The notes below the pieces were generated by a model. It had not been told where the DNA came from, did no database searches, and saw only the letters and a list, made by a program, of their open reading frames with translations. DNA of 17,822 nucleotides from an uncultured Clostridia bacterium (lineage in GTDB: Bacteria > Bacillota > Clostridia > Oscillospirales > Oscillospiraceae): assembly GCA_937858235.1 (NCBI GenBank), contig CALLZZ010000046.1, forward strand, positions 1-17,822. Reading direction: 5' to 3'. Each line of letters starts with the position of its first letter. The first letter of the stretch is position 1. Both the position numbers and the translations under genes were made by a program. Shown here piece after piece: positions 6,524 to 16,348 of the stretch.

Positions 6524-9133
6524 TTAATTAAAAAAATTAAATTCATCCACTGCAAAGGCGATGTCAATTTGGAACTCCTCACGCTGCGGCATCTGTAATC
6601 CAGATTCATCTGCTATAACCAGATAGTAGCTTTCTGTGTTACTATACTTCAGCGACTTCAAATTAAAACCACAACGGAAAGTACGATCTCCACCATTATC
6701 ACTGGCCTTATCTGCAATGATTTTTTGCACATCACTGATTTGCTTTCCACTTGCATCAGTGAAATAAACCAGATAGGTAGCAGCTTCTCGATTATCACCA
6801 ACTGCCTCCTTCTGATAAAAGTTCAAAGAGAAAATCATATTGCTGATTTTTCTATTAGCAGACAGTAGATTCACAGTCACTGGCTTGGTATCATATTTAT
6901 GCTTATTACGCTTATACTCCATAGAGTCATTTCTTAAATGATGGTACTCGATAACTGGAACCACCATCTCCTGTAGGCTAATACCGCCATGCACAAAATT
7001 CAAACCGCCTCCACTCATTTTAATACGGATGCTCTCTCTTGGTACGTATCCTTCAAACTCTGTGTTGCCACCAAGGAACTTAACAGGCATAAGATAGTCA
7101 GGCTTTGCTCCTTTTTGCATGATAGCGTATCGTCTACCATATTCTATATCTTGATCGTTAAAGCTGGATGCAGAAACCTTGTCATCCTCATTTAATGGAC
7201 TGTAGGTATACAAGAAACCATGATCAGCAGTAATAATAATATGGGCGCCGCTAAACTCATTGACGATGATACGCACCATATTCTTCAACTCGGAGATTGC
7301 CTTGTCACAAGCTGGAAATACTGCTGTGTCCGAATGATGGCCGGCTTCATCAATGGTATCGTGATAAATATACACAACATCCATTCCTTTTACCAAGGCC
7401 TGACGTTCAGCTCTCTTCATTCCAATGATATTCTTGTATTGCAATACAACACTGTCCGGGTTTGCATTCTTCAAAACCTTTTCACGGTTATTGCTTTCGG
7501 TAGATGCACCATCAGCCAATACTGCCAGACACTCTGTCTTAGCGGTACTTTTTATTTCTACAGACAACTCCTTATGTGGCAACAATGCAGCCATACCAAT
7601 TTTGGTGATGGAAGGGAAAATGCTCTGCATACTACCAAGTTCCACCTTGCTCTGTGTTTCTCTACGCAGCTGTTCAGAAAGAGTTGCAGCTACTTCATAG
7701 CGCATCGCATCCGATATAATAACAAACATTCTGGTGTCTGCCGTCTGAATCTTGGAACGATAGAAATCTGTCTGCTCGGGCACTTCAAGAATCTTACCAT
7801 AGTTAGCAAGCTCATCTGCACAAACATCAGACCAGTTACTTCCTAGCTGACCTAAGAACCATTGTTTATAAAGCCCCTCCACCTTTTCTACAACGTGCTT
7901 AAACAAATCATCCAGCAGTATATTAGATGATTCCAGACTCTTTTGGAAGCTATGATGAAACTGACGATAATAAGTATCCATTTTGTAATAGACTTCAGTA
8001 TACTCTTTCCATACGTTTTTTGGCTCTACGGTATGGAATCCTGCAGAATGTTCCTTATAGAAGTCTTGCATATTTGCAACTTGTAGTATACCATCGTAAA
8101 AATTCTCCACTGGCTCATACCACACACAAGTACGTCGTTTTTCCACGGTCTGAGTTATTGCTTCCACATCTATAATTTGGTCACTGATTTCTGTCATCAA
8201 TTTTATTAAAATCGCTTCATTAATACATGGGAAGCATTCGGTATCCACCAAGTCTTCTACAGTCAACTTGCTAAATAGCTGAGCTAAACGAGCTTCATCC
8301 TCAACATAGCGAGCAATATCATAAAGCTGTGATATATCTTCACTGTGAAGCCATTCTGAAATAAAGTCATAGCAGTAGGCTTGATGTGGTATAGAAATAA
8401 AGCCATCTAATCCTGCTAAGTTTTCAAGTCGCATCGTCCGTGTAGATGCAGTCAAAAGCATATGAATTGCCAATCTGCCAAGATCGGATTCATCCTCACT
8501 GTAACCACACCCCTGTGTCACCATAGCCCAAAATGCTTCTGTTACGTCGTAATTCAAGAAGTCTTGATATACAGCATTATTGTTTATGTCGAGGCCGGCA
8601 CGGAACACACTGCGAAGGATATTGCTTGGCTGTGCATCCTTTTGCCCGCAGATTGCAGCCATAACAGCCAAGTGCAACTGTGTCGGTGTTGATGCCACTT
8701 TGTTTTGCGACAGAATTTTGGAACGACGGTCTTTGGCATTAAAGTATTTTCTATATTTCTTGACTTGTTTTCTCATTGATGGATTAGAAGGAATATTCAT
8801 CTCATCCATCCAGATAGAAATCAAATCTGCGCGGAATTCTTCGCTGTAGAGTTCAATATCAAAGAGCCAGTTATCCTCAAGCCTTTCATAGGTAAAAGGA
8901 CTGTATACTAAGAAATTACTGCACTTGTCATCGTGTGACAATAGCTTTTTCACAGCAAAGTTATTTGTACCTGTTAAAGCTACCAGTTTTGCATTATCCA
9001 GTATGATTTCGTCCAGTTTATCAGAAAACTCTCCGTCCTCATCATACCAAAAGATAATGCGGCGATTATAGAATTCTGGCAAAGGTGCAGCAAACCTGCG
9101 ATTTAAATCTTGTATCACTTTATCGGTATCCAT
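6524..9133 (-). CDS. pglZ: PglZ, alkaline-phosphatase-superfamily protein of BREX
   Basis: A protein of 869 residues, normal for BREX type 1 PglZ, which is required for BREX methylation and defence although its reaction is not settled. Residues 1 to about 460 match the long N-terminal PglZ region (RRIIFWYDEDGEF at 24-36). The phosphatase-fold core follows: FVIISDAMRYE (470-480) with a metal-ligand Asp, YIYHDTIDEAGHH (588-600), and IITADHGF (633-640) with the second metal-binding Asp/His group. The C-terminal about 120 residues form an additional domain. Start ATG 9133 follows AAGGAGG, and the gene begins 12 bases after the pglX stop, so the two are probably translated from one message. The metal-site residues look intact and no break is visible. 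Cytoplasmic. Confidence 0.95.
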   Translation of the reverse strand: MDTDKVIQDLNRRFAAPLPEFYNRRIIFWYDEDGEFSDKLDEIILDNAKLVALTGTNNFAVKKLLSHDDKCSNFLVYSPFTYERLEDNWLFDIELYSEEFRADLISIWMDEMNIPSNPSMRKQVKKYRKYFNAKDRRSKILSQNKVASTPTQLHLAVMAAICGQKDAQPSNILRSVFRAGLDINNNAVYQDFLNYDVTEAFWAMVTQGCGYSEDESDLGRLAIHMLLTASTRTMRLENLAGLDGFISIPHQAYCYDFISEWLHSEDISQLYDIARYVEDEARLAQLFSKLTVEDLVDTECFPCINEAILIKLMTEISDQIIDVEAITQTVEKRRTCVWYEPVENFYDGILQVANMQDFYKEHSAGFHTVEPKNVWKEYTEVYYKMDTYYRQFHHSFQKSLESSNILLDDLFKHVVEKVEGLYKQWFLGQLGSNWSDVCADELANYGKILEVPEQTDFYRSKIQTADTRMFVIISDAMRYEVAATLSEQLRRETQSKVELGSMQSIFPSITKIGMAALLPHKELSVEIKSTAKTECLAVLADGASTESNNREKVLKNANPDSVVLQYKNIIGMKRAERQALVKGMDVVYIYHDTIDEAGHHSDTAVFPACDKAISELKNMVRIIVNEFSGAHIIITADHGFLYTYSPLNEDDKVSASSFNDQDIEYGRRYAIMQKGAKPDYLMPVKFLGGNTEFEGYVPRESIRIKMSGGGLNFVHGGISLQEMVVPVIEYHHLRNDSMEYKRNKHKYDTKPVTVNLLSANRKISNMIFSLNFYQKEAVGDNREAATYLVYFTDASGKQISDVQKIIADKASDNGGDRTFRCGFNLKSLKYSNTESYYLVIADESGLQMPQREEFQIDIAFAVDEFNFFN

Positions 9134-9145
9134 GCTGCCACCTCC

Positions 9146-12100
9146 TTATTTAATTTTTGCAAGTACATCTTTAAAGATTTCATAGTTGTAATTCACACCA
9201 TCATCTAAGTCGATACGAATCATCTGATCCGCAAGGTGATGGATTTTTTCTTCATAAATTCTAATCTCTGTTTCTTGTTCTTTCAATTTTATGAGCTGCT
9301 TGTTCAATTTCACACGGTCACTGGTAGACGCACTATTGATTCGCTGTTCCAAATCTACAACTGCAGTGCGGTAACGAGACTGCTGCTCATGTACATAATC
9401 GGTACGAATACGAGCAATAGTATCTTCTCTGTAACGATGCATATAAATCAGACACTTGAAGCCATTCTTTTTACCAGAATCAAATTGCCAGTAAATCGGA
9501 CGTTTCTGATACATCTTCACATGGTCGTTGTAGAAGTCATTCAAGAAGTAATTACGGATAACATCCTTCGGGCTGCCCTTGCCAACGAGAGCATCTGCAA
9601 TAAACTTTATGTTTTCATCCAGAGTTTCTTTTCCATAAACTGCTTCAACAAACTTTATAAATCTACCTGCAATATCGTCCTCGAAATACTCGTCATCACA
9701 GATAGGAATGATATTGTCTCTATCTGCAGGGAAGGTGTGGTACTTTGAATCATCCCATTCACCACCGGCATAAGCAAGTCCTTCTGAATCAAGGGAGTAT
9801 CTACCAAACATACAACCAACAGCATAAGAAATAAAGCTTTTAATATCTCGTGTTAGTTCTGCTTTACGAACAGTATCAACCTTGTCCTCTACCTTAGGTG
9901 TAAGCTCGCCTTGCAAACCGTAAATGTCTATAAAAATGCGGTTTAGGTCTTCCTCATTGGCTTTTAGTTGGTTGAAACGGGCATCACATTCCTGTTGCCA
10001 TTTTTCGTAGTGCCATTGTAAGCTCCTCAGCTTTTCCATGCGACTTTTCACAAATTGAGACTCTTCCGCTTCCTGTTTCTGTTGCGGTAACAACACCAAC
10101 GGATGATATCTAAAATCCCACGATGTCTCAAAAGAATCCCAGTCGGCTTTCGCATATTGAATATTTTCTTTAACGAGTAATTCACAACGCTCCTTATTCT
10201 CAATTCTAAAAGGAACATTCCTTACTTGATCTGGTCCATAATTCATAGTAGGTGCTAATACTGCAAACAGTTCTTTAGCAACTACGGAGTTCAATAAACC
10301 TATAGTATATAACAGAGATTCACCTAATTGGAATGCTACAGGGCCACCATTTCCGAAAAGAATATTTGAAGGTAGGTACCTACAAGTAAATGGTTTAGTT
10401 GTAACCTCTGTCCATGTAAGCCCTTCAAGGAAATAGTATTGAGGGTCTTTAAGACGGAAATTCTTCAATCCTGTTGCACGAATATCAGCTCCATCGTCTT
10501 TTAAGTTAACCACCATTTCGTAGTTTCCATACCAACGACGTGAAAGACCCCCGCTTGTTAACGGGAACCACCTAAGCCCAGATGCAACCATATCTACATG
10601 ATTTCTCATTGAAAAACCTATATTTTTAATATCAACCTCATGCCATATTCTAAGAAATTTTTCACCTTTACCCGTTTGAATACCCTTCATCGGATTTCCC
10701 GGTATATACTTATTTTCATTAAAACAATCATATACAGAATCACTCCACCAATACGCTATTGGGGTTCCCGGAATTTTTGTATAGTTTTCTTGCAATGCAG
10801 TATAATTGTTGTGGATCATTTTAAGAAACATTTCTTCTTTTTCATCTTGAGTCCTTGGCGAAACCAATCTGGAATAAGTCCCTTTATAATTAGGAATACG
10901 TTTTTTTGCTATGGTAAATCCTGTTGTTTGGACTACCTCACCACCAATTTCCTCAAATGCTCTCGCACCTAAATGAATCATATTTACTATGGTTTGACCT
11001 AACAACTTGTTTCTAAGCTGTTCAAAACTTGCAAGGAACATCCAAGAATGCATAGTAATCATCGATTGGATTCCATTTTTAGAAAGCATTTTATTACAAC
11101 GCTCAATAAACACTGCGAATAAATCTGCCTTCGAGTCAGGATAATTTTTATTTACAAAATCATACAACTTTGCGTTGGCATTACTTACAACTAAATAAGG
11201 TGGATTTGTAATGACTATCTCATATTCTTGGGCCATAACCTGCGCTACTTGCACAAAAGGTAATAGGTCATTCATCACTGGATAAGAATACATATTGACA
11301 TCAATCTCAATCTCTTCAAAGCGTGAATATAGCGCATCAAAATCCACATTATGTATATTCAAAATAGACCCATATTCTTTTGCATCAAACAAATCATCAA
11401 CTAATGTGTTAATATCATGCTTAAGGAGGTCATCTCCATTTGAAAAGTAGTCCAGCATATCTTTGGTAAATTCATATTTTCGTCTACCGTCTTTGTCTGT
11501 ATGGCCACTTTCCTTAATTGCGTAAATATGTGGTTGAGGAATCGCAATGTTTCCGTTACCATCTTTCTTATTAAAAAAGAGATGATCATACTGTCGAGCC
11601 TTCATCATCACAGAAAAATAGGAAAGTTGCGCAGCTCGTTCATCAATATCCAAGCCCCAAATATTATTTTTAATTATACTGGCTACAGCTTCACGAGTGG
11701 TATATCCATAGTTCTCATAAATCCTTACAAGAACATCAAACATATACACTAGGATATGACCGCTTCCCATACAAGGGTCAATACAACGGATGTCTTCCGG
11801 TTTGATATCCTTATATTCTGCACGAAAAGCATCGAGCTGTATCTGAACACCCGTTTCCTGCACAGCTTCATCAAGATAATACTTCCATTCAGATTTTAAA
11901 TTTTCATTTGGATGGCCTTCCAGCCACAAACGACCAAGGCTATTCTCAACCATATAACGAACAATCCACTCAGGTGTAAATAACTGTGTTGCTGCTGAGA
12001 TTTCCTCTTTGTTTATCTTTATACCCGATGCTCTGTTGAACACTTTAGCTTTAGGCTCAATATTATAGAATTGATACAACCAGCCAATAATCTGAACGGC

Positions 12101-12694
12101 ATCCTTCCAATCATCCTCTGGAATCAGAGTAATCATCTGCTCAATAACACTACCCTCACGAAGAAGGTTGTCTGGTAACAGAAGCTCTGTGTAATCAGAG
12201 ATTCGCTGAAACATACCGGGCAGGATTTTATTCAATGCATTACACTGTGTAATCAGCTGATACTTGTATAGCTCCTCGGTTTTGTCAGCCTCTTTAAATG
12301 CATAGACTTTTTCAATATCAAGACCGTCCATCTCCAGATGGATAGCCTCGGTGATAATCTGTGGCTTGAAGTTATTCTCTTCATCGGTGAATACACGCAC
12401 ATGGGTTGGTAGGTAGCCATTGACTTCCATGAAGCGAAGTGCAGAAAAACGGTTGAACCAAGTGTAGGCTACTTCCTCTATAACCTGCTCAAAGCCTTTT
12501 TCCTTGATTTGAGCAATCAGAGCCTGACGCTGCTTCTTTTCGGTGTCAGTCAAAAGCTTACCACCGATGTTGTCCGCTGCAGTGTCAACAATATTTTCTT
12601 CAGTAATTCCATATTGTAAAGCCTTCTGAGTAACACGAGCAATCAACTCATTTCTTGCCCAGACTGCATATTTCTTTATCGCATTCTTATCCAT
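9146..12694 (-). CDS. pglX: PglX, adenine-specific DNA methyltransferase of BREX
   Basis: PglX adds a methyl group to the N6 of adenine in a short asymmetric site of host DNA, marking self; in other BREX systems it also helps recognise unmarked phage DNA. From ATG 12694 (GGAGG at 12701-12705) it has 1182 residues. A frame open 16 codons further upstream to 12742 is not used in my call, because MDKNAIKKYAVWARNEL is the usual family start and has the ribosome site. Key motifs are DPCMGSGHI (306-314, S-adenosylmethionine binding) and NPPY (497-500, catalytic), followed by the target-recognition region and a coiled C-terminal part. Hand counts in sample blocks give about 33-35% GC for the central part (10621-10860 and 11041-11280) against 43-44% on both sides (9901-10140 and 12301-12540). 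That suggests the specificity region was exchanged. All catalytic residues are present. Confidence 0.95.
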   Translation of the reverse strand: MDKNAIKKYAVWARNELIARVTQKALQYGITEENIVDTAADNIGGKLLTDTEKKQRQALIAQIKEKGFEQVIEEVAYTWFNRFSALRFMEVNGYLPTHVRVFTDEENNFKPQIITEAIHLEMDGLDIEKVYAFKEADKTEELYKYQLITQCNALNKILPGMFQRISDYTELLLPDNLLREGSVIEQMITLIPEDDWKDAVQIIGWLYQFYNIEPKAKVFNRASGIKINKEEISAATQLFTPEWIVRYMVENSLGRLWLEGHPNENLKSEWKYYLDEAVQETGVQIQLDAFRAEYKDIKPEDIRCIDPCMGSGHILVYMFDVLVRIYENYGYTTREAVASIIKNNIWGLDIDERAAQLSYFSVMMKARQYDHLFFNKKDGNGNIAIPQPHIYAIKESGHTDKDGRRKYEFTKDMLDYFSNGDDLLKHDINTLVDDLFDAKEYGSILNIHNVDFDALYSRFEEIEIDVNMYSYPVMNDLLPFVQVAQVMAQEYEIVITNPPYLVVSNANAKLYDFVNKNYPDSKADLFAVFIERCNKMLSKNGIQSMITMHSWMFLASFEQLRNKLLGQTIVNMIHLGARAFEEIGGEVVQTTGFTIAKKRIPNYKGTYSRLVSPRTQDEKEEMFLKMIHNNYTALQENYTKIPGTPIAYWWSDSVYDCFNENKYIPGNPMKGIQTGKGEKFLRIWHEVDIKNIGFSMRNHVDMVASGLRWFPLTSGGLSRRWYGNYEMVVNLKDDGADIRATGLKNFRLKDPQYYFLEGLTWTEVTTKPFTCRYLPSNILFGNGGPVAFQLGESLLYTIGLLNSVVAKELFAVLAPTMNYGPDQVRNVPFRIENKERCELLVKENIQYAKADWDSFETSWDFRYHPLVLLPQQKQEAEESQFVKSRMEKLRSLQWHYEKWQQECDARFNQLKANEEDLNRIFIDIYGLQGELTPKVEDKVDTVRKAELTRDIKSFISYAVGCMFGRYSLDSEGLAYAGGEWDDSKYHTFPADRDNIIPICDDEYFEDDIAGRFIKFVEAVYGKETLDENIKFIADALVGKGSPKDVIRNYFLNDFYNDHVKMYQKRPIYWQFDSGKKNGFKCLIYMHRYREDTIARIRTDYVHEQQSRYRTAVVDLEQRINSASTSDRVKLNKQLIKLKEQETEIRIYEEKIHHLADQMIRIDLDDGVNYNYEIFKDVLAKIK

Positions 12695-12720
12695 ATTAAT
12701 CCTCCATGTTGCCGCTACCC

Positions 12721-12773
12721 GCGAATTTGGGTGCCAGCACAAATTTGCCGTGTGAAAAATTTATTTTTCACAC
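12721..12773. repeat. two adjacent hairpins in the brxC-pglX gap
   Basis: GTGTGAAAAAT (12750-12760) and ATTTTTCACAC (12763-12773) form a perfect 11-base inverted repeat with two bases between. Next to it GCGAATTT (12721-12728) and AAATTTGC (12741-12748) pair with one imperfect position around an inner GTGC/GCAC. This is the only long gap (87 bases) inside the operon; the others are 12-20 bases. The hairpins could trim or stabilise the message, attenuate transcription before pglX, or be a small interspersed repeat. Confidence 0.65.
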
Positions 12774-12781
12774 TATCCTCC

Positions 12782-15700
12782 CTAATTTATCTTAATGCCA
12801 TCGCAGTTTTTCAGCATATGTGTCATCTGAGCGCGAACCTTTTCAAGGTAGGCATCAACTTCACCCTCGTTCTTTAAAGTCTTAGCAGGAAACATAGCTT
12901 GGCGAGGAATAGCCTTAATGATTTCCTTCTTTGGAGCAGGCTGCGCTTCGCCACCTTCTTTCACCACAGAAGGCGCAGGGGTTGGCGGAGTATAAACCAC
13001 CGGTTTCAGTGCAGTCTCGATGCGTTCTACCGTATCATCTTTGTACTGCCACATTGGAGGTTCTAATCCATCAAGAAGGGCAAGGCTTGCGGTTTCATTG
13101 ATTTTTTCTTTTCTCTGTGTATAATAAGTATCAGAAATATCAATTAGGTTTTTAACTTTACTATTTCCATCTGCAGCTGTATGGATTGCTTCCATACACT
13201 GGCGTACAATTTCCATTGTGTAGGCACGTTTGGTTTCCAGCATTTTGTCGTGAGAAGCCTTCACAGTAGCCATAAGTCCATTTAGTTCTGGGATACGCTT
13301 ATAGTCATACTTACCTGATTGAACCATTATAATGAGACGTATGGTGTTCAGCGCTTTATGGGCCTCTTCGTCCTTTGCTATATAATCAAGATCATTGCGA
13401 AGGTCAGCTTCAAACCTTACAGCAGCATCAAAGACGCTGACTTGTGTCTTGAAGAAGCTCTCAACATTCATCATAGCATCTTTATTGTCGTACAGTTCAT
13501 CTTGTTTCTTTATAACGCGGTCTATAAGAGCTATGTTATCCTTCTGCTGTGAAAGAATATCTGTCATCAACGCTATAGCAGATTGTACTAATGAACGATC
13601 TGGGTATTTGTTACTTTCATAACGACTGTTTAGATCCTCATAGTGATTTTTATTTTCAACGAACTTTTCTACGATAAATTTTATAAGACCATCTTCATCA
13701 TCAGGCACATCCATTAAATCAAAGTAGTCACGAAGGAACGCTTTGACCTTTTTTATATTAATAGCAGAAACCATCATGCGCTTACTGATACTGGTTTTAC
13801 CAATCTCACTCTTTTTACGGAGCATATCTGGAAGCTTAGCATTATCGGGCTGGATTGTTGCTCCGGCATACTTGACGGTAACCTTCTGCTCAAAAATCAA
13901 TCTTGCAACAACCGCTGCGATGTCGATCTCTTTCCAACCATAAGGGATACCATTGTAACGACTCTGGATATCTGCCATAGAAGTAGGCAGATTCTTCTTA
14001 GCCTGCATTTCTAGGTATTCTTCCATCTTCGTAGCTGCATCACGGTTTGGTTCCATGCCTGGCAGAGCTTGCTCTGTACCGGTAAGAACAGCAATGATAT
14101 CTGCATCTGATTCTGCATTATTTGTAATTAAAGAAAGTTCACTGTAAACATGAGAAACCAAGTATTCTAAAGACTGGTCAATCTTGCTTTTGGCATCTCC
14201 ACCCTTAATATCGATGTGTTCACCATCCACATAGAACTGTGCATTTTCAATGGCTTTCTTTAAATCATCCATAGCAGATAACTCGTATTTGCTGGCCTCA
14301 TCTTGCTGATTACGAATGATGTCCTGCACCGACTTCGCAAGCTGACTGACATTACGTTGCTTTACATACTTACGGATTTTCATAGCACTTTCCAGTGCTT
14401 CATAATAAGGAGTATCAGAAAGAACTACAATAGCTTCTTTGCCTTGAGACTCTGCCATTAAACGTAGGTCATTTTTTTCTACCATATCAGTAGCCACAGT
14501 TAAGAATCGAAGCCGCATTCCACCAGTGACAGCACCCACTGTAATGCCGTCTACCATCTGATCAAATGCAAAATCGTATTTGCCATAGCGATATTTTTTA
14601 GTAGTAAAGATATCTCCAAAAATCATCTGAGCGATACGCTCAACAATTGAAGCAGTATCAACAGAAGTATTTTTGATTTCACGTTGTATATCCTGTTCCT
14701 CATCAGTGAGGAAGTTATAAGTATCACTAGTTCTTCCGATGTAGTTCTGACTCATCAACCTGTCAAGAGAACCACGGATTGCTTCACGCATAGTAACCTT
14801 ATCCAAACGAATATCATCAGCCATTAGGATAACAATATTGTCAATGTTTGCTGGGATGTCGTCTACATAGCGGATAAGGTATAATAATTTCAACACATCG
14901 ACGTCCTGTTCCTCAATGCCGTTACCATCTGCTGCTGCTCTAGCGCAACGCTCGATTACTCTACGGATAGAACCATCAAGGAATGTATGCACAGTATCAT
15001 AAAAAAGGTAAAAGGGTGCTAGAGCATATTCATCTTTTTCCTTAATCTTCTGAGCTGCCTCTTGGAATCCTGATAACATAGAACGCTCACCACCAGATAA
15101 GTGCTTTCCTGAGTTTCCATGCTTACGAATTTCAGCAAACACCTTTTGCATAATGATAAACTGGTATGGTACAAAAGGGAAATTGTTAGCAAACTCACTG
15201 GAACCGTTATAGCCCTTGATATCCATGATGGCATCAGAGAAGCTAAACAGGTTACGAAGAACAGAATCATTCTGGTTGTAAACCGATTCCAATTCAGTTG
15301 CCACCTCTGGTTTCTTCTTTAGGATACGCTTTTGAATAACCTCATCAGCTGACGAAGAAGACAGAGAAAGTCTGGTTTTGAATCGAGCTTGAATTCGGGA
15401 GAACTCATTTTCACGAGTCTTAATGATTTCATCAATAGCTTCCTGACCAGTACAGATAACCCAAATCTTTCCTTCACATTCGCTTCCTATTTTCTCAATT
15501 AAGGACTGAAGATTAATAAGTAAGTCTGTGTCGCCACCAACATATTGACCTACCTCATCAATCATAAACAGTAAGCGGAAGTTCGCAGGTTTACTATCAA
15601 CATATTCTTTCATTTCAGATACCAGCTGCGCAATACTCATTTCTACGGTTTCGGTACCATCAAACCAGTTACGGGCAGCAGTTTCACTCATGCCGAGAAC

Positions 15701-16336
15701 TTCTATCAAAGACTCTACAACATCATCTTCAAAGAAAGCAAATGCATCTCTAGATGAAATCCAGCTCTGGCCGTTCTTATCTTCAAAAGTTCTACGGAAA
15801 TCATCTGTTTTTCCTCGCTTAGCAATGAACTGTTCCAACTTAGCAACCTTTAGGTTTTCACCATAGAAGCCGAGGTAGTTATAAAACATCTTTGCAAATA
15901 CACGAAGAACAGCTGTTTTATCCTTGTTGATAGAGCCTTCAATATCGATATTGAAAAGAATAGTGTCAGTGACACCCTTTGTTGCACTGTCAATCATCAT
16001 GAAAGTCGCAGGATCATCATCAAATTTCTTACGGAAACGCTCTACCGTCTTTGTTCCTTGAACTCCCCTGTTGGCAAGGATGTAAGAAAGCATTTTCAAG
16101 AAGTGAGATTTACCACTTCCAAAGAAGCCCGATATCCATACACCGATATCTGCGGTCTTTTCATTAAATGAATCACCATAATTATTAAAAAAAGTTATAA
16201 AATGTTTTTTTAATTCCTTGGTAATGACATACTCTTCGATTTCCTGTACCAGTACATCATCTGTATCTTGATCTACCTTTACGACACCATTTATCTTACG
16301 ATTGATATCTTCTTGAAACATCTGTTCAATTCTCAT
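12782..16336 (-). CDS. brxC: BrxC, large P-loop ATPase of BREX
   Basis: A protein of 1184 residues, the usual size of type 1 BrxC, an ATPase thought to act with PglX and BrxB in the BREX complex; it is needed for both methylation and defence in studied systems. The N-terminal third is the ATPase: Walker A GFFGSGKS at 70-77 and Walker B LLFMIDE at 255-261, followed by KIWVICTGQE, a sensor-like strand. The middle and C-terminal parts are mainly helical with likely coiled coils, and a Pro/Ala-rich linker (PPTPAPS, QPAPKKE) precedes the last about 60 residues. The start ATG 16336 follows a G-rich site overlapping the end of brxB, 12 bases downstream of its stop. No break or missing motif is visible. 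The stop at 12782 is followed by the hairpin-bearing gap before pglX. Confidence 0.95.
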   Translation of the reverse strand: MRIEQMFQEDINRKINGVVKVDQDTDDVLVQEIEEYVITKELKKHFITFFNNYGDSFNEKTADIGVWISGFFGSGKSHFLKMLSYILANRGVQGTKTVERFRKKFDDDPATFMMIDSATKGVTDTILFNIDIEGSINKDKTAVLRVFAKMFYNYLGFYGENLKVAKLEQFIAKRGKTDDFRRTFEDKNGQSWISSRDAFAFFEDDVVESLIEVLGMSETAARNWFDGTETVEMSIAQLVSEMKEYVDSKPANFRLLFMIDEVGQYVGGDTDLLINLQSLIEKIGSECEGKIWVICTGQEAIDEIIKTRENEFSRIQARFKTRLSLSSSSADEVIQKRILKKKPEVATELESVYNQNDSVLRNLFSFSDAIMDIKGYNGSSEFANNFPFVPYQFIIMQKVFAEIRKHGNSGKHLSGGERSMLSGFQEAAQKIKEKDEYALAPFYLFYDTVHTFLDGSIRRVIERCARAAADGNGIEEQDVDVLKLLYLIRYVDDIPANIDNIVILMADDIRLDKVTMREAIRGSLDRLMSQNYIGRTSDTYNFLTDEEQDIQREIKNTSVDTASIVERIAQMIFGDIFTTKKYRYGKYDFAFDQMVDGITVGAVTGGMRLRFLTVATDMVEKNDLRLMAESQGKEAIVVLSDTPYYEALESAMKIRKYVKQRNVSQLAKSVQDIIRNQQDEASKYELSAMDDLKKAIENAQFYVDGEHIDIKGGDAKSKIDQSLEYLVSHVYSELSLITNNAESDADIIAVLTGTEQALPGMEPNRDAATKMEEYLEMQAKKNLPTSMADIQSRYNGIPYGWKEIDIAAVVARLIFEQKVTVKYAGATIQPDNAKLPDMLRKKSEIGKTSISKRMMVSAINIKKVKAFLRDYFDLMDVPDDEDGLIKFIVEKFVENKNHYEDLNSRYESNKYPDRSLVQSAIALMTDILSQQKDNIALIDRVIKKQDELYDNKDAMMNVESFFKTQVSVFDAAVRFEADLRNDLDYIAKDEEAHKALNTIRLIIMVQSGKYDYKRIPELNGLMATVKASHDKMLETKRAYTMEIVRQCMEAIHTAADGNSKVKNLIDISDTYYTQRKEKINETASLALLDGLEPPMWQYKDDTVERIETALKPVVYTPPTPAPSVVKEGGEAQPAPKKEIIKAIPRQAMFPAKTLKNEGEVDAYLEKVRAQMTHMLKNCDGIKIN

Positions 16337-16348
16337 ATCGGTACCCCC

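Noticed and set aside
7220..7846. Open frame of 208 codons on the plus strand
   Set aside because: It is the shadow of pglZ. Its translation is rich in Cys and Ile with no domain pattern, and it has no ribosome site of note.
9236..9748. Open frame of 170 codons on the plus strand
   Set aside because: It is opposite the conserved C-terminal part of pglX and looks like a shadow frame.
12695..12742. 16-codon N-terminal extension of PglX
   Set aside because: The ATG at 12694 has GGAGG at the right distance and matches the family start; the extension runs through the hairpin-bearing gap and has no ribosome site.
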